This document shows positions 50,482 through 61,432 of a stretch of 64,000 nucleotides of DNA, one piece after another. Below the pieces are notes generated by a model, which was not told where the DNA came from, made no database searches, and saw only the letters and a program-made list of their open reading frames with translations. Both the position numbers and the translations under genes were made by a program. The first letter of the stretch is position 1, and every line of letters starts with the position of its first letter. This DNA comes from SZUA-430 sp031413635 (GTDB lineage Bacteria > Pseudomonadota > Alphaproteobacteria > Micropepsales > Micropepsaceae). The DNA is taken from the NCBI GenBank assembly GCA_031413635.1, contig JANOFM010000032.1, forward strand, positions 7,369 to 71,368. Reading direction: 5' to 3'.

Positions 50482-51342
50482 TTAACCAGTGGCCTGACGA
50501 CTGGTCCAATAGGCTTCGCGAAGCGACCTTGCGACAGGTCCCGGTTTACCGTCCCCGAGTTTAGTGCCGTCAATCGATGTCACGGGTATCACCCCGCCGG
50601 ACGCCGCGGTTACAAACGCCTCGCGCGCGGCTTTGGCGGCTTCGACGGTAAAGGCCGCCTCGTCCAGCTTGATCCCGTGTTGCCGGCAGAGTGGAAGGAT
50701 CTCCCCGCGCGTAACACCTGGCAAAATTGACTGGTCGAGACGCCGCGTCCTCAGCACGCCATCCGCATCGACGATCCATGCATTCGTCGATGCCCCTTCG
50801 GTAACAAAACCGTCGCGGTCGACGAACCAAGCCTCGAACGCGCCCGCCTCGCGCGCCTGCTGCTTGGCCAGCACATTGGCGAGCAGCGAGGTCGACTTGA
50901 TGTCGCAGCGCGCCCACCGCGTCTCGGGAAGCGTAACGACGGCAACACCCGCCGCGGCCAGCGAATCGTATTTCTCGACCGCCAGATTGCGTGCCGTCAC
51001 CACCAGGCTCGGCTTCACATTGCCGATCGGAAACTGATGATCCCGCCGCGCGACCCCCCGCGTGATCTGCACATAGACAAGTCCGTCACGCACGCGATTG
51101 CGCCGCACCGTCTCGCGCATCACATGCCGAAGCTGTGCCAAGCCGATCGGCCAACCAATGCGCAACTCGCCGAGCGAGCGCTCCAACCGCTTCAAGTGAG
51201 GCGCCTCGTCGATCAGCTCGCCGCCACGGACGGCGCAGACCTCATAAACCCCGTCGGCAAACTGATACCCGCGATCGTCGACATGCACCGACGCGGACGC
51301 ATAGCGCACATAGCGCCCGTTGACATAGACGAGCCGCGACAT
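50482..51342 (-). CDS. dat: Class IV PLP aminotransferase (D-amino acid aminotransferase-like)
   Basis: 286 residues, fold-type IV. PLP Lys in RCDIKSTSLLANVLAKQ (about residue 148), GFVTEGASTNAW and the N-terminal VNGRYVRYASASVHVDDRGY. D-amino-acid aminotransferases supply D-Glu or D-Ala; branched-chain or ADC lyase relatives share these motifs, so the substrate is uncertain. The start overlaps the ntrX stop by one base, so it is the last gene of the ntr transcript or coupled to it. Alphaproteobacteria commonly keep this gene between ntrX and hfq. Confidence 0.87.
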   Translation of the reverse strand: MSRLVYVNGRYVRYASASVHVDDRGYQFADGVYEVCAVRGGELIDEAPHLKRLERSLGELRIGWPIGLAQLRHVMRETVRRNRVRDGLVYVQITRGVARRDHQFPIGNVKPSLVVTARNLAVEKYDSLAAAGVAVVTLPETRWARCDIKSTSLLANVLAKQQAREAGAFEAWFVDRDGFVTEGASTNAWIVDADGVLRTRRLDQSILPGVTRGEILPLCRQHGIKLDEAAFTVEAAKAAREAFVTAASGGVIPVTSIDGTKLGDGKPGPVARSLREAYWTSRQATG

Positions 51343-52760
51343 CAGCCGATCAAATCGTCGCCGCGCCCGCCGGTATTAATGCCAAGCGACTTCAGCTTGC
51401 GATGCAACGCCGAACGCTCCATGCCGATAAAAGCCGCGGTGCGCGAGATATTGCCGCCGAAGCGGTTGATTTGCGCCAACAGATACTCCTTCTCGAACAT
51501 CTCGCGCGCATCGCGCAGCGGCAGCGCGATGATCCGCTCGCTGCCCGCACCTTGGCTCACCGCCGGCGTCGACGATCCCACATCGGCAGGCAACAGATCG
51601 GCGGAGATCACGCCTTCCGGGTCGTCGGCCGCTAGAATAAGCAGACGTTCCACATTGTTGCGCAGCTGCCGGATGTTGCCCGGCCAATTGTGCGCCTGAA
51701 GTGCCGCCATCGCATCGTCACCGACTTTGCGCGGCTGCAATCCTGTTGCCGACGAAATACGCTGCATGAAATGTTCGACCAGCTGCGGTATGTCTTCGCG
51801 CCGTTCGGTCAATGCCGGTACGCGAATACCCACCACGTTCAAACGATGGTAAAGGTCCTCGCGCAAACGTCCGTCTTGAATCTCCACTCGCGGATCGGCG
51901 GAACAAGACGACATCACGCGTACGTCGACCTGCACCTTCGCGCCGCCGCCCACGCGCTGAAAGTTCTGCTCGACCAACACGCGCAGAATCTTGCCTTGCG
52001 TCTCAAGCGGCATGTCCGGCGCTTCGTCGAGGAACAGCGTTCCGCCATGCGCCTGCTCGAACAAGCCGACCTTGCGCCCGCCTTCCCCGGCGCCTTCCAC
52101 GCCGAACAACTCGATCTCCATGCGCTCCGGCGCGATGGTCGCGCAGTTGATGGCGATGAACGGGCTGCGCTGACGCCGCGACTTCGCGTGCAACAGCCGC
52201 GCGACGACCTCCTTGCCGGACCCCGGCGCGCCGCTGATCAACACCCGGCTGTTCGTCGGCGCGATCTTTTCGATCATCTGGCGCAGCTGCCCGATCGCAT
52301 GGCTTTGACCCACAAGATCGAAGTCGTCCCACAACCGGTCTCTTAGAGAGTCGTTCTCTTTTCGAAGACGTTGCGCCTCCAGGGCGCGTTCGACCGTCAG
52401 CAAGATGCGGTCCGCTTTGAAGGGCTTCTCGACGAAGTCGTAGGCGCCCTTCTTGATGGCTGTGACGGCTGTCTCGATATTGCCGTGGCCGCTGATAACC
52501 AGAACCGGCAAATCGGGATGCTCTTTCTTGATCTCGTCGAGCACCTGAAGCCCGTCGAGCCGGCTGCCTTGCAGCCAAATGTCGAGGATGACCAACGCCG
52601 GTCTGCGCGAGCGTATCTCGCGCAACGCGCCGTCGCTGTCGCCCGCCGAACGGGTATTGTAACCCTCATCGGACAGAATGCCCGACACGAGTTCGCGGAT
52701 GTCTGCCTCGTCGTCGACGATCAGAATATCAAGCGCCTGCAATGCGCCGTTTTTGCTCAT
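51342..52760 (-). CDS. ntrX: Response regulator NtrX
   Basis: 472 residues: receiver domain with phospho-acceptor Asp60 (VILDIWLQG), AAA+ domain with Walker A GAPGSGKE at 177-184, and a Fis-type C-terminal helix-turn-helix (NISRTAAFIGMERSALHRKL). The sigma-54 contact loop is not GAFTGA; residues 221-232 read VEGAGEGGRKVG, as is typical for NtrX of alphaproteobacteria, which does not act as a classical sigma-54 activator. Two bases separate it from ntrY. Involved in nitrogen, redox or cell-envelope control in related species. Confidence 0.94.
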   Translation of the reverse strand: MSKNGALQALDILIVDDEADIRELVSGILSDEGYNTRSAGDSDGALREIRSRRPALVILDIWLQGSRLDGLQVLDEIKKEHPDLPVLVISGHGNIETAVTAIKKGAYDFVEKPFKADRILLTVERALEAQRLRKENDSLRDRLWDDFDLVGQSHAIGQLRQMIEKIAPTNSRVLISGAPGSGKEVVARLLHAKSRRQRSPFIAINCATIAPERMEIELFGVEGAGEGGRKVGLFEQAHGGTLFLDEAPDMPLETQGKILRVLVEQNFQRVGGGAKVQVDVRVMSSCSADPRVEIQDGRLREDLYHRLNVVGIRVPALTERREDIPQLVEHFMQRISSATGLQPRKVGDDAMAALQAHNWPGNIRQLRNNVERLLILAADDPEGVISADLLPADVGSSTPAVSQGAGSERIIALPLRDAREMFEKEYLLAQINRFGGNISRTAAFIGMERSALHRKLKSLGINTGGRGDDLIG

Positions 52761-52762
52761 CG

Positions 52763-55030
52763 CTATTCACCTGCAAGTTGGATCGCGCCGAGACGGCGCA
52801 AGAAGGTAAGCCTCACCAACGCACCGCTTTCGCGCGCGTCACCTGTTTCATCGACGTTCGGAGCGTCTTCAAGCGCGAGAACGCCCTTATGGTCTTCCAT
52901 GATCTTCTTCACGATCGCGAGCCCCAGGCCCGTACCCTTTGCACGCTTAGTTACGTATGGCTCCGTCAAGCGGTTGCGATCCTCGGTAGGCAAGCCGACA
53001 CCATTGTCGACGATTTCGATCGCGACATGAGTAGGCGTCTGAACCAAGCGGATTTCGACCCGCCCGCCAGTGGAAAGCTGCTCGTCTTCCCCCTCCGTGC
53101 CGAAACGCGCACGCACCGCTTCCCCCGCATTCTTCAATACGTTGGTCAAGGCTTGACTGACCAGCCGGCCGTCGCACTCCACCATCACGGCCACGTCTGG
53201 CGTCAACAGAGCAAACGTAATTTGCGGCAGGGCAACACGCTGCAAGAACACTGCATGCTTGATCAGATCGCCGATGTCCTCGTCGCGCATCACCGGCTGC
53301 GGCATACGCGCGAAGGACGAGAACTCATCCACCATCCGGCCGATATCGCCCACCTGCCGGATGATCGTCTGCGTGCATTGCTCGAAGACCTCCGGATCGG
53401 TCGTGATTTCCTTCTTATACTTCCGCCGCAAGCGCTCAGCAGACAATTGGATGGGTGTCAGCGGGTTCTTGATCTCATGCGCGATGCGCCGCGCAACGTC
53501 CGCCCACGCCGACGTACGCTGCGCCAAAATCAGATCCGTAATATCGTCAAACGTCACGACATAGCCGCGTTCGTCCTCGCTTGCCCTTTCGCGCGTCACC
53601 GTGACCGTCATGTTGCGTGTCTTGCCATTTCGTATGAGGTCCACATGCCCCTGCGCGCGCCCGTCCGGATGCGCCAGCGCCTGTTGAACCAATGCATTTA
53701 CCTCTGGCACGGCGGCACCTAAATCCCGCCCGATCACATCGTCACGATTGACGCTGAGCAACATCAACGCCGAGCGATTTGCGATATCGGCACGCCCGTG
53801 TCCGTCAAGGCCGACCACCCCCGCCGACACACCCGACAAAACCGCTTCGGTGAAGCGGCGCCGCTGCTCGGCTTGACGATTGGATTCGATCAATTCGTTC
53901 CGCTGGCTCTGCAGCTGCCCGGTCATGCGATTGAACGCCCGCCCTAGTGAGGCAAGCTCGTCGTCGTCGTCGGCCAGCGTCACCCGCGCCGCCAGATCGC
54001 CGTCCGAAACCCGCTCGGCCGCCCCGATCAAGCGCCCGATCGGAGTGACGATGCGGTTAGCCGTCCCGAGGCCGATCCAAATCGCGCCGAAAAGAATGAC
54101 AAACGCAACGATGCCGTACATCAACACAAACGTTAGTTGAACGTCGTTGCGGTCGCGCTCAAGCCGGTTGTAGTTGTTGACGACTTGCTCCGTATTGGCC
54201 AGATACTCGAGAATTTTCGGATTAACGTCGCGCACCAGCACCAGGAAAATATCGACACCGGGCTGAATCACGGTTGCCAACTTGGCAACAACTCTAATTT
54301 GCCCCTCGTCCTGATTGATGGTCAGCACCGGCGATCCACCACGAGCCTGCGCCATCTCGTCGTCGGACGGTTGCTTGATTTCGGAGAAGCGCGATTTCGC
54401 CTGCCCAAGCTCGTTCCTGTTTGACTCGACAACTAAGATGTCGGCCCCAAGTTTGTTCGCAATGTTCTCCAAAATCCGGCCGAACCCGAACGGATCGATG
54501 ATCTGCAGAGGGCTCAGCGTGTCGATGGAAGAGGCTACAATGACGGCATCGCTGCGCAGCTTTTCTGTCGAGTCATCCAGATAGCTTTTTGTCACCGCCA
54601 ACGAGTTGTCGACAACCGAGCGCACACCGCCACTGAACCAAGCTTCCATCGCAAGGTTGATCGTTACCGCAGCGGCACCCGCCGTGAGCACGACGGGAAT
54701 TACCGCGATCAGGCTGAAGATGGTAACGAGACGGCCATGCAGTCGTGCTCCCGCCGTGCCCGACCTACGGCCCATCCACAAGCGCACCAACCGGCCAATG
54801 ACGAGCGCCGCAAGCGCAAGCAGCAACAGCAAATCGAGGAACGTCAAATACAGCCGCACATCGGGCGTCGGCTCAATTGCGGTCGAGTTTGTTAGAATCA
54901 AATAGGTCGCAAGCACCGCCAGCAGCGACAGCCCGATAAGCGCATAGGACAGCCATGATGTTCGCGCGACCCGAAACAGGTTGCGCTGCAGCCAATCTTG
55001 TCCTGGTTCGGGCGTCAGTGTGACCGCCAT
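52763..55030 (-). CDS. ntrY: Sensor histidine kinase NtrY
   Basis: 755 residues. N-terminal membrane segments (about 25-50, 55-75, 95-120) and one more near 290-315 enclosing a periplasmic sensor domain, followed by a HAMP linker (NRIVTPIGRLIGAAERVSDG), a PAS domain and the kinase: H box AHEIKNPLTPIQ near residue 515, N box (VLKNAGEAV) and G boxes (DNGVGLPTED, GTGLGLAIV). Cognate of NtrX. The 125 bp between it and ntrC carry no gene. Confidence 0.94.
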   Translation of the reverse strand: MAVTLTPEPGQDWLQRNLFRVARTSWLSYALIGLSLLAVLATYLILTNSTAIEPTPDVRLYLTFLDLLLLLALAALVIGRLVRLWMGRRSGTAGARLHGRLVTIFSLIAVIPVVLTAGAAAVTINLAMEAWFSGGVRSVVDNSLAVTKSYLDDSTEKLRSDAVIVASSIDTLSPLQIIDPFGFGRILENIANKLGADILVVESNRNELGQAKSRFSEIKQPSDDEMAQARGGSPVLTINQDEGQIRVVAKLATVIQPGVDIFLVLVRDVNPKILEYLANTEQVVNNYNRLERDRNDVQLTFVLMYGIVAFVILFGAIWIGLGTANRIVTPIGRLIGAAERVSDGDLAARVTLADDDDELASLGRAFNRMTGQLQSQRNELIESNRQAEQRRRFTEAVLSGVSAGVVGLDGHGRADIANRSALMLLSVNRDDVIGRDLGAAVPEVNALVQQALAHPDGRAQGHVDLIRNGKTRNMTVTVTRERASEDERGYVVTFDDITDLILAQRTSAWADVARRIAHEIKNPLTPIQLSAERLRRKYKKEITTDPEVFEQCTQTIIRQVGDIGRMVDEFSSFARMPQPVMRDEDIGDLIKHAVFLQRVALPQITFALLTPDVAVMVECDGRLVSQALTNVLKNAGEAVRARFGTEGEDEQLSTGGRVEIRLVQTPTHVAIEIVDNGVGLPTEDRNRLTEPYVTKRAKGTGLGLAIVKKIMEDHKGVLALEDAPNVDETGDARESGALVRLTFLRRLGAIQLAGE

Positions 55031-55155
55031 GCTCCGTGCTCAAAAATCCCCGGTGGGGAAATTGCAACGTAGAGTTTCAGCAACAGACACGTGCTATTCC
55101 AGCCGCTCTGTACCTGTTCAATGACAGTGTTGCTGATTTTCGTTGCTCTGTTGCA

Positions 55156-56598
<1,443 letters not shown>

Positions 56599-56611
56599 GC
56601 GCGCCTCCTTT

Positions 56612-57736
56612 TCAATTGCGATGCATTGGCAGGCGCACGCGAAACACAGTGCGCCGCGGTGCAGAGTCACATTCGATGGTCCCGCCGTGATCGCTGACGA
56701 TCTTGGCGACGATGGCAAGGCCGAGCCCCGCGCCCTTCGATTTTGACGTTACGAACGGTTCGAACATCGAAGTCAACATGTCACCCGAGACCCCGGGACC
56801 GTTGTCGCGCACACTCACCTCAAGCGGCAACGCCAACCGGTCGCTCGTGCCGCCGACGGTCAAATGAACGCCGGGTCTGAATGCCGTCCGAAGCACGATC
56901 TCGCCGTCGGCTTGGCCGCCCACCGCATCGCAAGCGTTTTTCGCCAAATTGAGAAACACCTGGATCAACTGATCCTTGTCGCCCATCACCGGCGGCAACG
57001 ACGGATCATAACTCTCGGTAAACAACACGGAGCGCGCGAAGCCCGTTTTCGCCAATCGCCTGACATGATCCAGCACTTCATGAATGTTGACCGGCTTGCC
57101 GTCCAAGCGGCGCCGGTCGGTGAAAACCTCCATGCGATCGACCAGCTTGCGGATTCGATCGGTCTCTTCGCAGATCAGCCGCGTCAACGCCCGATCCGAC
57201 TCCGACGCATTTTGCTCGATCAACTGCGCGGCGCCGCGGATGCCGGCCAATGGATTTTTGATCTCATGCGCCAGGATCGCCGCCATGCTCGTCACCGACC
57301 GCGTCGCATGACGTTGCGTGAGCTGCCGGTCCATCGTCTGCGCGATGGAGCGCTCTTGGAACATCACCGCTACGCCGCCCGGTAAATCGGCTATCGGCGA
57401 TAGATGGAAATCGACGGAACGGGCCGAAATGCGCGGCGTCGCGATCTCGACTCCATACTCGCTGACGGTGACCCCCTGATCGCGCACCTGTTCGATTAGC
57501 GACAGTACGGGCGACCCAAATGGCAGCATGCCCGGCAGCGATTGCCGCTTAAGCATCGCCGAACTCATATCCAGAAACTGTTCCGCCGGCGGGTTCGCGA
57601 AAACGATCATTCCCTTAGCATTCACCCCGATCAGTGGATGCGTCACGGCAGCAAGCAGTGCCTCCGCAAGAGCCGCCGGTGCTACCGCCGGAATGGCGCG
57701 TTCGTCGCTGGCCTTAACTTTGACTTTCGTGCTCAC
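56612..57736 (-). CDS. ntrB: Nitrogen regulation histidine kinase NtrB
   Basis: 374 residues from a GTG at 57736 that overlaps the dusB stop (GTGA). Soluble kinase: PAS domain (about 25-140, VTHPLIGVNAKGMIVFANPP), H box LAHEIKNPLAGIRG with the His near residue 157, N box (NLAKNACDAV) and G boxes (DNGPGVSGD, GAGLGLAIV). It phosphorylates NtrC under nitrogen limitation, controlled by PII in other bacteria. A longer open frame upstream lies within dusB and is not coding. Confidence 0.93.
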   Translation of the reverse strand: MSTKVKVKASDERAIPAVAPAALAEALLAAVTHPLIGVNAKGMIVFANPPAEQFLDMSSAMLKRQSLPGMLPFGSPVLSLIEQVRDQGVTVSEYGVEIATPRISARSVDFHLSPIADLPGGVAVMFQERSIAQTMDRQLTQRHATRSVTSMAAILAHEIKNPLAGIRGAAQLIEQNASESDRALTRLICEETDRIRKLVDRMEVFTDRRRLDGKPVNIHEVLDHVRRLAKTGFARSVLFTESYDPSLPPVMGDKDQLIQVFLNLAKNACDAVGGQADGEIVLRTAFRPGVHLTVGGTSDRLALPLEVSVRDNGPGVSGDMLTSMFEPFVTSKSKGAGLGLAIVAKIVSDHGGTIECDSAPRRTVFRVRLPMHRN

Positions 57737-58731
57737 GCCGCCTCCGCGAGCGCATCCTGGCCAAGACAGAGGCGAACCAACAACGGTTCTGGATCGTTCG
57801 AGCGAACCAACGCATCGCGCACCGCCCGATCGCCACTTGCCCGTTCCGCATACCAACCAAGGTGCTTGCGAACAACGCGCCGACCCAAATCGACGCCATA
57901 GTGCGACAGCGCCGCGCGATACTGTGTCAGCACGGTTTGCCATAGTTCAATTTGAGGCGGGTCGCATGGAACATCGCCGCCGCGCACCGCTTGCTGCATT
58001 TGAGCCACTGCCCACGGTCGGCCGAACGCTCCGCGGCCAATCATCACGCCGTCGGCGCCCGAGTCATTCAGGATTTGGACGGCGTCGGCCGCTGTCCGCA
58101 CATCGCCGTTCGCAAGCACCGGAATCGATACCGCCGCCTTCACCTCACCGATGAAACGCCAGTCCGCCCTACCCTCATAGAACTGAGCGCGCGTGCGGCC
58201 GTGAACGGCGATTGCCTGAACGCCTTCGCTTTCGAGCTCGTGGGCAAGCCGCGGTGCGTTGCGGTCCGCGTCGTCCCAGCCCAAGCGCATCTTAACCGTC
58301 ACAGGAACCGAGACCGCATCGACGACTGCGCGCACCAGCGCTCGCGCCAACACGGGCTCTCGCATGAGCGCCGAGCCGCAGAGCCCGCCCACCACTTTCT
58401 TCGCCGGGCAACCCATATTGATATCGATCAGCAGTGCGCCCTCGGCCTCAGCTATCCGCGCAACATCCGCGAGGGCTGCGGGATCACGCCCGGCAAGTTG
58501 GATGGCAACCGGCCCGTCGGCGCGGTCCGCCTTCAAACGAAGAGCCGCACTACGCCGATCGCGCAAAAGTTCCGCGCTGGCCACCATTTCGGAATAGACA
58601 AGCGCCGCTCCAAACCGACTGACTGCGGCGCGAAACGGCGCGTCGGTCACCCCCGCCATCGGTGCCAAGACGACCGGCCTTGAACTGAAAATCGAACTGA
58701 TCGCGCTGCTCATAATCTGTGCATCGAACAT
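57733..58731 (-). CDS. dusB: tRNA-dihydrouridine synthase (DusB/NifR3)
   Basis: Reduces uridines in tRNA D-loops using FMN and NADPH. 332 residues from the ATG at 58731; an ATG at 58713 would give 326. TIM barrel with VVLAPMAGVTDAPFR, catalytic Cys in DINMGCPAKKVVGGLCGSAL, and FMN motif VLANGDV and GVMIGRGAFGRPW; helical C-terminal domain. nifR3-ntrB-ntrC is the original name-giving operon in Rhodobacter and is preserved here. Confidence 0.93.
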   Translation of the reverse strand: MFDAQIMSSAISSIFSSRPVVLAPMAGVTDAPFRAAVSRFGAALVYSEMVASAELLRDRRSAALRLKADRADGPVAIQLAGRDPAALADVARIAEAEGALLIDINMGCPAKKVVGGLCGSALMREPVLARALVRAVVDAVSVPVTVKMRLGWDDADRNAPRLAHELESEGVQAIAVHGRTRAQFYEGRADWRFIGEVKAAVSIPVLANGDVRTAADAVQILNDSGADGVMIGRGAFGRPWAVAQMQQAVRGGDVPCDPPQIELWQTVLTQYRAALSHYGVDLGRRVVRKHLGWYAERASGDRAVRDALVRSNDPEPLLVRLCLGQDALAEAA

Positions 58732-58792
58732 AGGTGCATAATTTGTAGTCAGCCTAAGTTCCCGGCACTTGTTATGCAAGGACATTTCGCAC

Positions 58793-60001
58793 ATGCAGCA
58801 TACTCACCAGCTTGACGAGTTAACGGCGGCAAAGCCCAAGTGGCATATGCCAACCCCCATCAAGTGTTCAGCTCTGATCGTTGCCGGAGGACACGGTATA
58901 CGGGCGGGCCAAGGCGCTCCAAAACAGTATCGCATCCTCAACGGACACATGGTGCTGCGGCGAACCATCGAAGCCTTTGCCGGTCATCCGGCTGTGAACG
59001 CCGTGCAAGTGGTCATAAGCCCCGAACATCGCTCTTTCTACGACGCGGCAACGCGCGGCATGGCGTTACTTCCGCCAGTCAACGGCGGTGACACTCGTCA
59101 GCGATCCGTTTTGGCAGGTCTGGAACGCCTGAGCGACGATCCGCCCAACCTCGTGCTCATCCATGATGCCGCGCGAGCACTTGTCGATGCACAAACAATC
59201 TCAGCAGTTGTGAACGCACTAGCAATTGCGGACGGCGCGCTCCCCATACTCTCAGTCGCCGACACCTTGAAGCACGTCGTGCTGGACCGCGTCGACGCAA
59301 CGTTGCCGCGCGACGGCATCGGCCTCGCGCAAACCCCACAAGGCTTTCACTTCGAAAAGATCCTGCTCGCGCATCGCATCGCGCGTGATACGAACTTCAC
59401 CGATGACGCAGCAATTGCCGAACATGCGGGACTTACCGTGCGCGGCGTGCCCGGCTCTCGCCTCAACTTCAAACTGACGACGCCCGAGGATTTTTTGATG
59501 GCCGAGGCATTGCTCGCGCGAACCAGCGCCGTCCGAACGGGAATGGGCTTCGACGTGCATCGCTTCGGCCTCGGCGATCACCTGTGGCTCTGTGGCGTGC
59601 GCGTTCCTCACACCCAAGGGCTGGTCGGCCATTCGGACGCCGACGTTGGTTTGCATGCGCTTACCGACGCCATTTTGGGCGCAGCCGCCCTCGGCGACAT
59701 CGGACAACATTTTCCGCCTACCGACGAACGTTGGCGCGGCGCGCCGTCCCACATCTTCCTCTCCCATGCGGCCAATCTGATCGCCGATGCGGGAGGCCGT
59801 ATCGAGCATGTCGACATCACCCTGATCTGCGAGCGCCCCAAAATAGACCCGCACCGCGAGGCCATGGCTGTCCGGATCGCCGAACTGCTGGCGCTCGATC
59901 GCACGCGGGTCAACGTCAAGGCAACCACGACCGAAGGTTTAGGCTTCACCGGTCGCAACGAAGGAATTGCCGCACAGGCGATCGCAACGGTGCGCTTATG
60001 A
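58793..60001 (+). CDS. ispDF: Bifunctional IspD-IspF (MEP cytidylyltransferase / MEcPP synthase)
   Basis: 402 residues from the ATG at 58793 with AAGGA about ten bases upstream; ATG 58847 is an alternative. IspD half (about 18-240): ALIVAGGHGIRAGQGAPKQY and TRQRSVLAGLE, with LIHDAARALV. IspF half (about 245-402): MGFDVHRFG (zinc Asp/His), GHSDADVGLHALTDAILGAA and VKATTTEGLGFTGRNEGI. The fusion is common in alphaproteobacteria. It skips IspE, which acts between the two steps. ATGA overlap with pgpA. Confidence 0.95.
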   Translation: MQHTHQLDELTAAKPKWHMPTPIKCSALIVAGGHGIRAGQGAPKQYRILNGHMVLRRTIEAFAGHPAVNAVQVVISPEHRSFYDAATRGMALLPPVNGGDTRQRSVLAGLERLSDDPPNLVLIHDAARALVDAQTISAVVNALAIADGALPILSVADTLKHVVLDRVDATLPRDGIGLAQTPQGFHFEKILLAHRIARDTNFTDDAAIAEHAGLTVRGVPGSRLNFKLTTPEDFLMAEALLARTSAVRTGMGFDVHRFGLGDHLWLCGVRVPHTQGLVGHSDADVGLHALTDAILGAAALGDIGQHFPPTDERWRGAPSHIFLSHAANLIADAGGRIEHVDITLICERPKIDPHREAMAVRIAELLALDRTRVNVKATTTEGLGFTGRNEGIAAQAIATVRL

Positions 60002-60501
60002 TCACGCCGATGAAAATCGCAAGCCTTCCCGACGGCCGCAGCCTGCGCGAGCCCATGACCGCCATCGTCACTTTCGGCGGCGTGGGACTACTGCCCTTCG
60101 CGCCGGGTACATGGGGCTCGGCCGCCGCCCTGCCCTTCGGTTGGATTCTGGCGGTGCTCGGCGGATGGCAAGCACTCCTAATCGGCGCTGCTACGGTCGC
60201 CGCCATCGGTTGGTGGGCGTCCGAGCGCTATGTCAAAGCCACCGGCCGCCAGGATCCTCCGGAAATCGTCATCGACGAGGTGGCGGCGCAATGGCTCGCG
60301 CTTGCCGTCGTACCGGTCACCCTATCGGGATTCTTCGCTGCCTTCTTCGTCTTCCGCCTCTTCGACACGCTGAAGCCCTGGCCGGCAAGCTGGGCCGACG
60401 CGGAGGTCGAAGGCGGCGCCGGGGTAATGTTGGACGACTTGTTCGCGGGCCTCTATTGCGTTCTGCCGCTTCTCGCACTTGGCATCATGGGATTCATCTG
60501 A
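59998..60501 (+). CDS. pgpA: Phosphatidylglycerophosphatase A
   Basis: Dephosphorylates phosphatidylglycerophosphate to phosphatidylglycerol. 167 residues with four hydrophobic segments. Family features: GGVGLLPFAPGTWGSAAALP near the N-terminus, EIVIDEVAAQWLAL (metal-binding acid) and FRLFDTLKPWPASWADAEVE, then GVMLDDLFAGLY. ATGA overlap with ispDF and three bases before cinA. Confidence 0.93.
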   Translation: MITPMKIASLPDGRSLREPMTAIVTFGGVGLLPFAPGTWGSAAALPFGWILAVLGGWQALLIGAATVAAIGWWASERYVKATGRQDPPEIVIDEVAAQWLALAVVPVTLSGFFAAFFVFRLFDTLKPWPASWADAEVEGGAGVMLDDLFAGLYCVLPLLALGIMGFI

Positions 60502-60504
60502 TCC

Positions 60505-60996
60505 ATGTTTGCGGACAAGATACTCAAACTCGCCGAATCCGTGCTTGCCGAGGCGAGAGCGAAGAATCTGAAGATCGTCACGGCCGAAAGCTGCACGGGC
60601 GGCCTCGTCGCTGGCGTGCTGACGGAAATTGCAGGGTCGTCGGACGTGTTCGAGCGCGGCTTCGTAACTTATTCGAACGATGCCAAGCAGGAATGTCTCG
60701 GCGTGATCGACGACACCCTCGACAAATTCGGCGCGGTCAGCGCATCGACGGCGATCGCGATGGCCGAAGGCGCACTCGCGAACTCGAGCGCGGACGTGTC
60801 GGTTGCGATCACCGGTATCGCAGGTCCCGGCGGCGGGTCACCCGACAAACCCGTGGGCCTCGTTCACTTCGCGACCGCGCGCCGCGGTCGGGCAACGATC
60901 AGCGAAGTGCGCCGCTTCGGCGATATCGGCCGTAACGCGATCCGCATGGCAAGCGTCGAGATTGCAATCACGCTTCTACGCCGGCAGATCGCTTGA
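60505..60996 (+). CDS. cinA: CinA-family nicotinamide-nucleotide amidohydrolase (PncC-type)
   Basis: 163 residues, the single C-terminal domain of CinA. Motifs TAESCTGGLVAGVLTEIAGS and YSNDAKQECLGV, then AITGIAGPGGGSPDKPVGLV. Deamidates NMN to nicotinic acid mononucleotide in NAD recycling. The N-terminal COG1058 domain is absent. Its 3' end overlaps the end of the convergent ratA by 21 bases. Confidence 0.92.
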   Translation: MFADKILKLAESVLAEARAKNLKIVTAESCTGGLVAGVLTEIAGSSDVFERGFVTYSNDAKQECLGVIDDTLDKFGAVSASTAIAMAEGALANSSADVSVAITGIAGPGGGSPDKPVGLVHFATARRGRATISEVRRFGDIGRNAIRMASVEIAITLLRRQIA

Positions 60997-61425
60997 GCCG
61001 TAGAGTACATGTGCGCGGGCGTCGAACGACGACGCCATCTTGACGACCGCGCGCGTGAAGACGCCGCTGATCAGCGCCTCGAGCGTTTTGCTCTTGAACG
61101 CGAAGTCGATGTCGAAATGAACCATGCAGCCGCCATCGACCGCGTCGAAATGCCAGCGGTTCGTCAAATGCTGAAACGGACCGTCGAGATACTCGACCGT
61201 GATTTCCATCGCCGGACGATTGAGAATGACGCGGCTGGTGAATTGTTCGCGAAAAGCGCCGAACGCGGCAATCAAATCCGCCGTGAACGTGTCGCCGTCG
61301 CGCGCTTTGATCCGCGTGGCGATGCACCACGGCAGGAACTGGGGATAGCGTTCGACGTCGGCGACCAGTGCGAACATCTGTTCGGGCGTGTAGGGAACGA
61401 AACGATTCTCGCTGTGTTTCGGCAA
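60976..61425 (-). CDS. ratA: RatA/Coq10-type START-domain protein
   Basis: 149 residues, single polyketide-cyclase/START fold (YTPEQMFALVADVERYPQFL, then PWCIATRI; WHFDAVDGGCMVHFDIDFAF). Homologues are the ubiquinone-binding chaperone Coq10 or the ribosome-associated toxin RatA; the two are not separable here, and no ratB is adjacent. Seven bases downstream of lipA on the same strand, the usual alphaproteobacterial pair. Confidence 0.88.
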   Translation of the reverse strand: MPKHSENRFVPYTPEQMFALVADVERYPQFLPWCIATRIKARDGDTFTADLIAAFGAFREQFTSRVILNRPAMEITVEYLDGPFQHLTNRWHFDAVDGGCMVHFDIDFAFKSKTLEALISGVFTRAVVKMASSFDARAHVLYGSSDLPA

Positions 61426-61432
61426 GAGGATT

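Noticed and set aside
51342..52760. NtrX lacking GAFTGA as an anomaly
   Set aside because: Absence of GAFTGA is normal for alphaproteobacterial NtrX; only the NtrC change is unusual.
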